Shown piece after piece: positions 1 through 5,442 of a DNA stretch of 6,446 nucleotides. Source of the DNA: Candidatus Omnitrophota bacterium (GTDB lineage: Bacteria > Omnitrophota > Gorgyraeia > Gygaellales > Profunditerraquicolaceae). Positions within the stretch are counted from its first letter, which is position 1; each line of letters opens with the position of its first letter. Position numbers and translations under genes: made by a program. Under the pieces are notes generated by a model. It was given only the letters and a program-made list of their open reading frames with translations. It was not told where the DNA came from and ran no database searches. Location: the NCBI GenBank assembly GCA_016212045.1, contig JACRHO010000072.1, positions 1 to 6,446 of the forward strand. Direction: 5' to 3'.

Positions 1-1839
1 AGCTACCTCTAAAGAGCCGCTAAAGAGATTGCCCTTAGTGGTATCAAAGATATTATCCCGGCTATCATAGGTAAGACTGGTCTCCAGGCTACTGATATTA
101 TTCTGGCCTTCCTCTTTCATCAGGTCATTACTGGCGCCCTCAGCAATATTGGAAATTTTTATCTGGTCATAACGATAGGTCAGGTTTCCTCTGACATACT
201 CTGAGATTTCCTTTCCCAGACGCATATCCCCTCCGGTAATATCCTGGTCATAGCCGTAACCGACATCAGCTTCTCTTTGGTGTGTGCGTCTATAACCGTC
301 AAAACCAAAGGATATTGGATAATCAAAAACCCAGGGCTCGGTAAAGCTCAAATCAAAGCCGCTGCTCGTAGTTCCGGTGGAGGCGCGGAGTTTCAAAATC
401 TGGCCGTCGCCGGTAAAATAAGGGAAGTTTCTCCAGTCAAAATTTTTCTGCTCAATCTCTACAAAACCCACGAATTCATCCACAGTGCTATAGCCGCCGC
501 CAAAACTAAAGGCGCCGGTTTTTGTTTCCTTTACGTCTACTACCAGGTCTTTTTTGTTGGAGGTGCCGGTATCTTCGGTATCATAGCTAATCTCTTCAAA
601 AAACCCTAAATTCTGCAGCCTGTCTTTGCTGCGCCTTAATTTTTCGCCATCAAATTTATCGCCGGGCTTAAGCCTTAACTCTCGGCGGATAACCACATCC
701 TTGGTCTTGACATTGCCCCGGATTTTAATCTTCTCCACATAAGTAATTTCATTCTCCCTGATATTATAGGCGATATCAATGCGGCTGGTGTCTCTATTTA
801 ATGCGGTAATCTCATTTACCTGCGCTGAAATGTAACCGCGGTCAAAATAGAGCCCCTGAATATTCATAATATCTTCATTCAGGGCTGCTTGTGAAAAGAC
901 CTTGCCGGGCACGCAGGCCTTTAATTTTGCTAAGATATCTTTGGCAGATATATCTTTATTCCCCTGTATGGTAATATTGCCGACGAGGTATTTTTTGCCT
1001 TCTTCAATTTTTATGGTGATATATAAAAACGGTTTTTTAGCCATAGACTCTACTGTATAATCTACTTTTACATCGCTATAGCCGTTTCTCTCATAAAATA
1101 CCTTTATCCGTTCTATATCCTCTCTTAAGACCTCTTCCTTTAATACGCCGGCATTTAAAAGCCAGACCCTTTTGGTCTTCATTAATCTCAAGATGCGCCC
1201 AGCGCTATAATTTTTGTTGCCGGAAACTAAAATATTCTTAATCCTTACTCTTTTTTCTTCCACCACACTGAATTCTACCTTGGCCCTGTTAATCTCGTTA
1301 TCCACATCCACCTTATAATCGATCTCTGCCTGGGAATAGCCAATCTTTTCATACATTTTTTTTAAGGTTTGCACATCTTCGTTTAAATTGGGGTAATCCA
1401 GGTATTGTGTTTCTTTTGATTTTAAGGCCTCTTTGATTTTTTCCTCTTTCATCGTCAAGCGCCTGATGCCAGAAAAAGAGATTTTTTCAATCACCGGCCT
1501 CTCTACTACGGTAATGATTACCTTAACGCCATCTTTATAATCTTCAGTATCAATTTTTATATCGCTAAAAAAACCTAAAAGATAAAGCCGCTTCAGGTCA
1601 TCGCTGATTACGTTCTCTAGATACGCAGAGCCGACCTTGGTCTTCATTTTTGAGATTACTGTATTGCTACTGACAGATTTATTGCCCTTTACCTCTATGG
1701 CAGTAACTAATCTGGGGGCTTGGGACGCAGGCGCTGGAGCAGTTTCCTCCTGGGCAAAACAATTAAAATGCAAAATGCAAAATCCAAATATCAAAACGAA
1801 AAAGCAAAATACAAAACTTTTAATTTTTGGATTTGACAT
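1..1839 (-). CDS. bamA: Outer membrane protein assembly factor BamA, 3' end outside window
   Basis: BamA is the outer-membrane barrel with periplasmic POTRA domains that folds and inserts beta-barrel proteins as the core of the BAM complex. The frame is open for 613 codons from the ATG at 1839 to the window edge. Residues 1-29 form a signal peptide: a lysine-containing start, a long F/V/I/L/C stretch, and probable cleavage after CFA before QEE. Five POTRA repeats follow at roughly 45-113, 114-194, 196-282, 284-364 and 366-440. Each opens with a strand such as IEVKGNKSV, ISFSGIRRL, ILVSGNKNY, ITIQGNKDI or IKIRGNVKT. The barrel starts near 443 (FSFGGGYS) and contains the family-typical FTEPWVFDYP (499-508) and DSRDN (592-596). 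About 150-250 C-terminal residues should lie outside the window. The start overlaps the dnaB stop by one base (TAATG). A GAGG at 1848-1851, inside dnaB, lies 8 nt upstream. BamA is preferred over TamA or Omp85 relatives because there are five POTRAs. Confidence 0.96.
   Translation of the reverse strand, partial: MSNPKIKSFVFCFFVLIFGFCILHFNCFAQEETAPAPASQAPRLVTAIEVKGNKSVSSNTVISKMKTKVGSAYLENVISDDLKRLYLLGFFSDIKIDTEDYKDGVKVIITVVERPVIEKISFSGIRRLTMKEEKIKEALKSKETQYLDYPNLNEDVQTLKKMYEKIGYSQAEIDYKVDVDNEINRAKVEFSVVEEKRVRIKNILVSGNKNYSAGRILRLMKTKRVWLLNAGVLKEEVLREDIERIKVFYERNGYSDVKVDYTVESMAKKPFLYITIKIEEGKKYLVGNITIQGNKDISAKDILAKLKACVPGKVFSQAALNEDIMNIQGLYFDRGYISAQVNEITALNRDTSRIDIAYNIRENEITYVEKIKIRGNVKTKDVVIRRELRLKPGDKFDGEKLRRSKDRLQNLGFFEEISYDTEDTGTSNKKDLVVDVKETKTGAFSFGGGYSTVDEFVGFVEIEQKNFDWRNFPYFTGDGQILKLRASTGTTSSGFDLSFTEPWVFDYPISFGFDGYRRTHQREADVGYGYDQDITGGDMRLGKEISEYVRGNLTYRYDQIKISNIAEGASNDLMKEEGQNNISSLETSLTYDSRDNIFDTTKGNLFSGSLEVA
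1765..1817. repeat. Degenerate heptamer array inside the bamA signal-peptide codons
   Basis: Read on the plus strand, the stretch is a chain of seven-base units: AAAATGC, AAAATGC, AAAATCC, AAATATC, AAAACG (six bases), AAAAAGC, AAAATAC, AAAAC. On the minus strand it encodes roughly residues 8-25 of BamA, the hydrophobic core of its signal peptide. Because seven is not a multiple of three, successive units are read in different frames. All frames of the T-rich strand give F, L, I, V or C, so the peptide stays hydrophobic. The repeat pattern is directly visible. Whether it is a dispersed genomic repeat or simply T-rich codon choice cannot be told here. Confidence 0.55.
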
Positions 1840-3167
1840 TATTCCACCCTCGCTATATTCTCAAACCGAGAATATTCTTTGATAAAGGTTAATTTGAATG
1901 TCCCTACTGGCCCGTTGCGCTGCTTGGCAATAATCACTTCGGCTATTCCCTGATTATCCGGCGTAGGATTATAGTATTCCTCCCTTAATATCAAAACTAC
2001 TACATCGGCATCCTGCTCTATTGCCCCGGATTCTCTTAAGTCAGAGAGTTGCGGCCGGTGGTCGGTGCGCGCCTCGACCGCCCGGGAGAGCTGGCTGATC
2101 GCCACTATCGGAATACCCAATTCTCTGGCCAGGGCCTTTAATGAACGCGAAATCTCAGAAATCTCCTGCTGCCTATTCTCCGCAGAACCTGAACCCCGCA
2201 TTAATTGCATATAATCAAGAACGAGCATGCGGATATCGTGGTAGGATTTCAGGCGCCGCGCCTTGGCGCGCAATTCCATAATAGAAATGGCCGGTGTATC
2301 ATCTATAAATATCGGGGCATCAGAAAGTTTTCCTGCGGCCGCAGTCAGGCGCGGCCAATCAGAAGTAGCCAGATACCCAGTTCTTACCTTATGGGCGTCA
2401 ACCTTGGCATGGGCGCAGAGCAGACGCTGCACGAGTTGCTCCTTGGACATCTCTAAACTAAAAAAGGCCAGCGGTATCTTTTCCACCGCCCCGGCATACT
2501 CCGCAATGCCTAATGCCAGAGCGCTTTTACCCATTGACGGCCTGCCGGCGATGACAATTAAATCTGAATTCTGTAGGCCCGCGGTCTTAATATCAAAATC
2601 AATAAAGCCAGTGGGAATACCGGTGACGTGCGCCTTTTTCTGATAGAGCATATCAATGGTCTCAATGCTATCCTTGATAATCTCTCTTAGGGGCGTATAA
2701 GTGACATTAATTCTCTTATCGCTTACCTCAAAGATGAGTTGCTCGGCGTGATCGACTACCTCGTCAATATTGCCTTCGCTTTCATAGCAGAAGGAGACAA
2801 TCCGAGTGGCATTATTGATCAGCGTCCTTAAAATATGTCTTTCTTTGACAATGCCGATATAGTGGCTAATATTTGCTGCCGTAGGCACGGAATTGACGAG
2901 GCTGGTTAAGAAACTCTGTCCCCCGACCTCCTCAAGCATACCGCCTTTTTTCAACTCATCAGTAACTGTAATCAGGTCAACGGCCTTATTCTGATTATAG
3001 AGATTTAATATCGCCTCAAAGATCTTGCGGTGAATATCATTGTAAAATACGCCTTTATCCAATGACTCTGCGGCTTGAGAAATAGCGTCTTCATCCATAA
3101 GCATAGAGCCCAAGACGGCCATCTCTGCCTCTAAATTCTGCGGCTGTATTTTATCTAATATCTCCAT
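1839..3167 (-). CDS. dnaB: Replicative DNA helicase DnaB
   Basis: DnaB is the hexameric ATP-dependent helicase that unwinds the replication fork and recruits primase. The 442-residue length is normal for the family. The N-terminal helical domain, about residues 5-105, includes PQNLEAEMAVLGSML. A linker follows, and the RecA-like ATPase domain runs from about 180 to 440. Walker A is GRPSMGKS (208-215), the catalytic glutamate is E239 in FFSLEMS, and Walker B is MLVLDYMQL (314-322). The motif AISQLSRAVEAR covers 356-367. The arginine-finger segment KQRNGPVG covers 415-422, with K415 and R417. No intein interrupts the ATPase motifs. The ATG at 3167 lies 15 bp after the rplI stop. Upstream there is only a weak Shine-Dalgarno-like AAGTGAG, so coupling to rplI is likely. 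The leader and first two codons are part of a 25-bp sequence repeated after rpsR. The rpsF-ssb-rpsR-rplI-dnaB order is a classic conserved cluster. Confidence 0.99.
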   Translation of the reverse strand: MEILDKIQPQNLEAEMAVLGSMLMDEDAISQAAESLDKGVFYNDIHRKIFEAILNLYNQNKAVDLITVTDELKKGGMLEEVGGQSFLTSLVNSVPTAANISHYIGIVKERHILRTLINNATRIVSFCYESEGNIDEVVDHAEQLIFEVSDKRINVTYTPLREIIKDSIETIDMLYQKKAHVTGIPTGFIDFDIKTAGLQNSDLIVIAGRPSMGKSALALGIAEYAGAVEKIPLAFFSLEMSKEQLVQRLLCAHAKVDAHKVRTGYLATSDWPRLTAAAGKLSDAPIFIDDTPAISIMELRAKARRLKSYHDIRMLVLDYMQLMRGSGSAENRQQEISEISRSLKALARELGIPIVAISQLSRAVEARTDHRPQLSDLRESGAIEQDADVVVLILREEYYNPTPDNQGIAEVIIAKQRNGPVGTFKLTFIKEYSRFENIARVE

Positions 3168-3186
3168 AACTTATGCGCTCACTTAT
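3162..3186. repeat. 25-bp junction repeat, copy 1 (rplI stop to dnaB start)
   Basis: In the transcribed direction this stretch reads from the base before the rplI stop codon, through the stop, a 15-nt spacer containing GTGAGCGCATAAGTT, and the first two dnaB codons ATG GAG. Positions 3834-3858 hold a copy with a single difference (G versus A in the spacer), placed identically relative to the rpsR stop. The core CATAAGTTATG is itself a 5-bp palindrome around one base and includes the dnaB start codon. Confidence 0.85.
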
Positions 3187-3626
3187 TTTTTGACTACCCA
3201 GATTTTTACCTTGGTAGAAACTTCCGGGTGCAATTTTATCTCTACTTCATAAATACCTAAAGATTTTATGGGTTCACCTAACTGGATATGGTCTTTATCA
3301 ATATCAAAGCCCTCTTCCTTTAAGGCGGCGGCTATATCCGTTGAGGTAATGCTGCCGTATAATTTATCTTCTTCGTGGATTAAGGAAGGTATGGTTAAAG
3401 ATACGCCGCTTAACTGCTCGGCCAATCCTTCGGCCTCTTTTTTTAATTTTTCTAACTGTGAGGCTTGCTTAAGTTTCTCCTGTTCTAATTTCTTGAGGTT
3501 GCCACTAGTCACCGGCAGGGCCAAGCCATTGGGGATGAGAAAATTCCGGGCAAACCCATCCTTTACCTTGACAACTGTCCCGCTCTTACCTAATCTCTCT
3601 ATATCCTGACTTAATATAACTTCCAT
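3183..3626 (-). CDS. rplI: 50S ribosomal protein L9
   Basis: L9 binds 23S rRNA near the L1 stalk and reaches out from the large subunit, supporting translational fidelity. The 147 residues match the usual length of about 148. The N-terminal rRNA-binding domain (1-40) carries the family signature, with VVKVKDGFARNFLIPNGLA at 18-36. A long charged helix covers about 41-75 (LKKLEQEKLKQ onward). The C-terminal domain covers about 78-147 and includes LYGSITSTDIAAAL. The ATG at 3626 is the only sensible start, because an in-frame TAA lies 21 nt upstream and no AUG, GUG or UUG lies between. Unusually, no Shine-Dalgarno sequence precedes it: the upstream bases are TCATTTAAT. Instead the start lies just downstream of a large hairpin and could itself be paired (see the regulatory features). 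A 228-bp gap separates it from rpsR, while dnaB follows after 15 bp. Confidence 0.98.
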   Translation of the reverse strand: MEVILSQDIERLGKSGTVVKVKDGFARNFLIPNGLALPVTSGNLKKLEQEKLKQASQLEKLKKEAEGLAEQLSGVSLTIPSLIHEEDKLYGSITSTDIAAALKEEGFDIDKDHIQLGEPIKSLGIYEVEIKLHPEVSTKVKIWVVKK

Positions 3627-3654
3627 ATTAAATGAGCAGACAATTTATGGAAGT
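3619..3654 (-). promoter_or_regulatory. Possible start-codon-sequestering hairpin of rplI
   Basis: In the transcript, ACTTCCATA (3654 to 3646) is perfectly complementary to TATGGAAGT (3627 to 3619), which contains the rplI start codon. The arms are 9 bp and the loop is 18 nt. The upstream arm overlaps the descending arm of the 3633-3690 hairpin, so the two folds exclude each other. This resembles a translational switch on rplI, whose start lacks a visible Shine-Dalgarno sequence. The pairing is seen in the sequence; a regulatory role and any ligand are inference. Confidence 0.4.
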
Positions 3655-3690
3655 CCGCCGCAGGCGGACGACATAAATTGTAGCTGCTTA
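3633..3690 (-). promoter_or_regulatory. Compound hairpin just upstream of rplI
   Basis: In the transcribed direction an outer stem TAAGCAG/CTGCTCA, with one G-U pair, encloses CAATTTATG/CATAAATTG (9 bp). This in turn encloses GTCCGCC-TGC-GGCGGAC, a perfect 7-bp GC-rich stem with a 3-base loop at 3653-3669. Small internal loops separate the three helices. The hairpin ends 6 nt before the rplI start codon, in the place of a ribosome binding site. The GC-rich core looks unlike its AT-rich surroundings and could be a small dispersed palindromic repeat inserted in an older stem. On the plus strand the hairpin is followed by seven Ts (3691-3697), which resembles a terminator for antisense transcription, but no plus-strand gene is visible. 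Confidence 0.6.
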
Positions 3691-3711
3691 TTTTTTTCAT
3701 GTTACAGCGTC

Positions 3712-3797
3712 TGCGAATTTAACCCTTGACATTTTTTGAAATAAAGTTTGCTAACGAATCAATCTTAGACTCAAAAAATGTCAAGGGTAAGTTCGCA
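3712..3797. repeat. Long inverted repeat in the rpsR-rplI gap
   Basis: Positions 3722-3739 (ACCCTTGACATTTTTTGA) and 3771-3788 form an 18-bp perfect inverted repeat around a 31-base centre. After a 4/3-base mismatched bulge, TGCGAA (3712-3717) and TTCGCA (3792-3797) extend it by 6 bp. Both arms contain TTGACA, a -35-like hexamer, but no matching -10 hexamer lies at proper spacing on either strand. There is no U-tract after it in the transcribed direction, so it does not look like an intrinsic terminator. It may be a palindromic mobile repeat (MITE-like) or part of a structured leader RNA. Confidence 0.7.
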
Positions 3798-3849
3798 CAC
3801 ATAAGTTATGTCGCTTACCTCTTTAATATAGGGCTCCATAACTTATGTG
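3798..3849. repeat. Inverted repeat directly after rpsR
   Basis: CACATAAGTTATG at 3798-3810 and its reverse complement at 3837-3849 give a perfect 13-bp stem with a 26-base loop. Each arm contains a CATAA-N-TTATG core that is also self-palindromic, so intra-arm pairing is an alternative. It abuts the 3712-3797 inverted repeat with no spacer. It overlaps the second copy of the 25-bp junction repeat. Confidence 0.65.
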
Positions 3850-3858
3850 CTCACTTAT
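3834..3858. repeat. 25-bp junction repeat, copy 2 (after the rpsR stop)
   Basis: This copy matches 3162-3186 at 24 of 25 positions. It starts at the same point relative to a gene end: the last base before a TAA stop, here that of rpsR. It contains an ATG GAG 15 nt after the stop, exactly like dnaB. Here, however, the ATG (3839) opens only a 22-codon frame ending with TGA at 3771-3773. The peptide begins MEPYIKEV and is not recognisable. The copy looks like a relic or duplicated gene junction rather than a working gene start. Confidence 0.8.
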
Positions 3859-4115
3859 ACCCGTGTATAAGGCACTAACGAAATAAAACGCGCCTTTTTA
3901 ATCGCCTCGCTAAGCATGCGCTGGTGCCTGGCGCAATTGCCGCTGGAGCGGCTGGAGATAATATTACCACGCTCCCTAAGAAAAACCTCTAACCTCTTTA
4001 TATCTTTATAATCTATTGCCCGCACCTTATCGACACAAAAACGGCAGAATCTTTTTCTAAAAGTGGTGAATAGCCTTTTTCTTTTGGTTTTAACCTTCGG
4101 CCGCATTACCCTCAT
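3855..4115 (-). CDS. rpsR: 30S ribosomal protein S18
   Basis: S18 pairs with S6 on the platform of the small subunit and contacts 16S rRNA. The 86 residues show a basic N-terminal extension and the conserved core IDYKDIKRLEVFLRERGNI (34-52), then SGNCARHQRMLSEAIKKAR (58-76), ending LVPYTRV. Cys24, Cys27, Cys61 and His64 form a CxxC/CxxH set, so this is probably the zinc-binding (C+) form. That metal role is inferred from the residues. The start at 4115 has a strong GAGGAG at 4123-4128 with a 7-nt spacer. A second ATG at 4106 is poorly spaced. The gene overlaps ssb by 26 bp, and its Shine-Dalgarno lies inside the ssb coding region, so translation is probably coupled to ssb. Confidence 0.98.
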   Translation of the reverse strand: MRVMRPKVKTKRKRLFTTFRKRFCRFCVDKVRAIDYKDIKRLEVFLRERGNIISSRSSGNCARHQRMLSEAIKKARFISLVPYTRV

Positions 4116-4554
4116 TAATTTTCTCCTCGCTTTCTTCTATTTTCTCCGGTTCCTGATTTAGCCAAGAGGTGGCAGTGGAGGGTTCCTCTAAAGAGCCCTC
4201 AGATAGAGGCGCAGCTTTTGCCGGCGCAGGCCCCAAGAACTGAATCCGCTCTGCCCTGACCTCCACGACGCTGCGTTTTGCGCCAGAATTATCTTCCCAA
4301 GAGCGCGACTGCAGCCTCCCCTCCACAAAGACGGGACTGCCCTTATGTAAATATTGATTACAAATCTCCGCCTGTTTATCCCAGGCCACTACCGTCACAA
4401 AACAGACTTCCTTCTTCAATTCCTGATTCCTATCTTTGAATTGCCTGTTTACTGCCAGGCCCAAATTAACCACTGCTGTCCCCTGAGGGGTATAACGTAG
4501 TTCCGGGTCGCGGGTCAAATTGCCCATCAGTAATACCTTATTAAAATTAGCCAC
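4090..4554 (-). CDS. ssb: Single-stranded DNA-binding protein
   Basis: SSB coats single-stranded DNA during replication, repair and recombination. The 154 residues begin with MANFNKVLLMGNLTRDPELR. The OB-fold covers about 1-108 and includes the typical YTPQGTAVVNLGLAVNR (21-37), VVAWDKQAEICNQYL (55-69) and VEGRLQSRSWED (77-88). W58 and W86 are likely stacking residues. A linker rich in A, P, E and S follows. The C-terminus is acidic (EKIEESEEKINEG) but ends GNAAEG and lacks the DDDIPF-like tip that usually binds partner proteins. The start codon is GTG at 4554. AGGAGG at 4560-4565, 5 nt upstream, overlaps the rpsF stop codon. The 3' end overlaps rpsR by 26 bp. The position between rpsF and rpsR is the classic location of the main replication SSB. 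Confidence 0.98.
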   Translation of the reverse strand: MANFNKVLLMGNLTRDPELRYTPQGTAVVNLGLAVNRQFKDRNQELKKEVCFVTVVAWDKQAEICNQYLHKGSPVFVEGRLQSRSWEDNSGAKRSVVEVRAERIQFLGPAPAKAAPLSEGSLEEPSTATSWLNQEPEKIEESEEKINEGNAAEG

Positions 4555-4559
4555 CTCTT

Positions 4560-4565
4560 CCTCCT
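4560..4565 (-). promoter_or_regulatory. Ribosome binding site of ssb overlapping the rpsF stop
   Basis: AGGAGG lies 5 nt before the GTG start of ssb and shares bases with the TAG stop of rpsF (4564-4566). This supports the GTG at 4554 as the true start and suggests coupled translation of S6 and SSB. Confidence 0.85.
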
Positions 4566-4854
4566 ATCTCTCCACCCTGGTGATCAACACCCGCAAGATA
4601 TTTTCATTAAGTTTATAGGCGTGCCTGATCTGGCTGATTGCCTGGGGACTGGCGGTAAAATTCACCAGGTAATATATGCCTTCGCGGCAGCGCTTAATCG
4701 CAAAATACAATTTTCTCTTTTCTGCCCAGATATCGGCATTCAGGATATTGCCATTATTTTTGGTAATAGTATCCTTAATCTGCGTAAATAAGTTTTCCTT
4801 GTCTTCCTCGGATAAATCCGGCCTGATAATAAACATTGCTTCATATTTATTCAT
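4564..4854 (-). CDS. rpsF: 30S ribosomal protein S6
   Basis: S6 forms a heterodimer with S18 on the small-subunit platform. With the chosen start the protein has 96 residues, close to the usual core length. Landmarks are MNKYEAMFIIRPDLSEED (1-18), a central ADIWAEKRKLYFAIKRCREGIYY (40-62) matching the family's W-G-x-R-x-L-A-Y-x-I region with changes, VNFTASP (64-70) and the C-terminal NENILRVLITRVER (83-96). An in-frame ATG at 4860 would add two residues, but GGAG at 4863-4866 is then only 2 nt away. From the ATG at 4854 the spacing is 8 nt, so that start is preferred. The gene overlaps the end of pth by 8 bp. In several bacteria the S6-S18 complex binds its own leader mRNA, but no such motif was identified here. 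Confidence 0.97.
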   Translation of the reverse strand: MNKYEAMFIIRPDLSEEDKENLFTQIKDTITKNNGNILNADIWAEKRKLYFAIKRCREGIYYLVNFTASPQAISQIRHAYKLNENILRVLITRVER

Positions 4855-5428
4855 TCTCATTACTCCGTGAGTTAAAAATGTTCATCGTTTTAGTTATACC
4901 TTCCTTAATCCAGACCTGACAACATGCGCCTGCCTTGGCGATAATCTCCTTTAGTTCTTCTTTTTCTCTTTTAGTAAAAGCCCCCAAGACAAACTCTGCT
5001 GCCTCCTGATTGGCTTTCGGCCTGCCGATACCTATGCGCAGGCGGGCAAATTCTTTAGTGCCCAGGGAATCTATGATGGATTTAACTCCCCCGTGCCCGG
5101 CAGATGAGCCTTGCGCCCTAACCTTTAACCTGCCGAATGCTAAATCTAAATCATCGCAAACCACGATGAGGTCATCTAAATCTATTTTATATTTTTCTAC
5201 CAGCGCCCTTACTGCCTCGCCTGACAAATTCATAAAAGTAAGCGGAAGGGCTAAAATTAAGTTTCCGCCTTGGGTTTTGCATTTCGCGCTTAAGGCAGGG
5301 ATGCCTTTTTCTTTTTTGAGCGACGCTTTAAAAACTTGGCTTAAATGCCTGATGACTAAAAATCCAATATTATGCCTGGAGTGGCGGTAAACTTCAGACG
5401 GGTTCCCCAGGCCGACAATCAACTTCAT
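4847..5428 (-). CDS. pth: Peptidyl-tRNA hydrolase
   Basis: Pth cleaves the ester bond of peptidyl-tRNAs that drop off ribosomes and so recycles tRNA. The 193-residue length is typical. It begins MKLIVGLGNPSEVYRHSRHN, with N9, Y14 and the catalytic His19 (E. coli His20). FMNLSG (65-70) has the substrate-contacting N67, and VVCDDLDL (89-96) has the acidic D92 next to the catalytic histidine. RLRIGIGRP covers 129-137. The loop GSSAGHGGVKSI (107-118) has G113 where E. coli has N114. The ATG at 5428 is chosen. A TTG just before it (5431) would add one residue with no better support. No clear Shine-Dalgarno is visible, and rplY ends 14 bp upstream, so reinitiation after rplY is likely. The prs-rplY(ctc)-pth order is also known from Firmicutes. 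Confidence 0.98.
   Translation of the reverse strand: MKLIVGLGNPSEVYRHSRHNIGFLVIRHLSQVFKASLKKEKGIPALSAKCKTQGGNLILALPLTFMNLSGEAVRALVEKYKIDLDDLIVVCDDLDLAFGRLKVRAQGSSAGHGGVKSIIDSLGTKEFARLRIGIGRPKANQEAAEFVLGAFTKREKEELKEIIAKAGACCQVWIKEGITKTMNIFNSRSNENE
4863..4866 (-). promoter_or_regulatory. Ribosome binding site deciding the rpsF start
   Basis: GGAG sits inside the 3' end of pth. It is 8 nt from the ATG at 4854 and only 2 nt from the ATG at 4860. The first spacing is workable and the second is too short, which favours the shorter S6. Confidence 0.65.
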
Positions 5429-5442
5429 CAAGAATTATTTTT

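Noticed and set aside
277..609. A 110-codon plus-strand open frame.
   Set aside because: It lies entirely opposite the bamA barrel and POTRA5 codons, whose frame is open and homologous throughout, so it is a shadow frame.
2334..2343. A GC-rich palindrome TGCGGCCGCA in dnaB.
   Set aside because: It encodes ordinary DnaB residues and is an isolated short palindrome with no flanking structure.
2205..2643. Two overlapping plus-strand open frames opposite the dnaB ATPase domain.
   Set aside because: The opposite strand encodes intact DnaB motifs. These frames show no family resemblance of their own.
3726..3784. TTGACA hexamers on both strands as possible -35 elements of an internal promoter.
   Set aside because: No TATAAT-like hexamer lies 16-18 bp downstream on either strand. 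The two hexamers exist because they are arms of the same inverted repeat.
3771..3839. A 22-codon frame on the minus strand starting at the ATG of the second 25-bp repeat (begins MEPYIKEV).
   Set aside because: It is short, matches no family I recognise, lies across two inverted repeats and has no clear Shine-Dalgarno sequence. It is better explained as part of the repeated junction.
4860..4860. The upstream ATG of rpsF as the start codon.
   Set aside because: It would lie only 2 nt from the GGAG ribosome binding site. The ATG at 4854 has an 8-nt spacing. The upstream start cannot be fully excluded.
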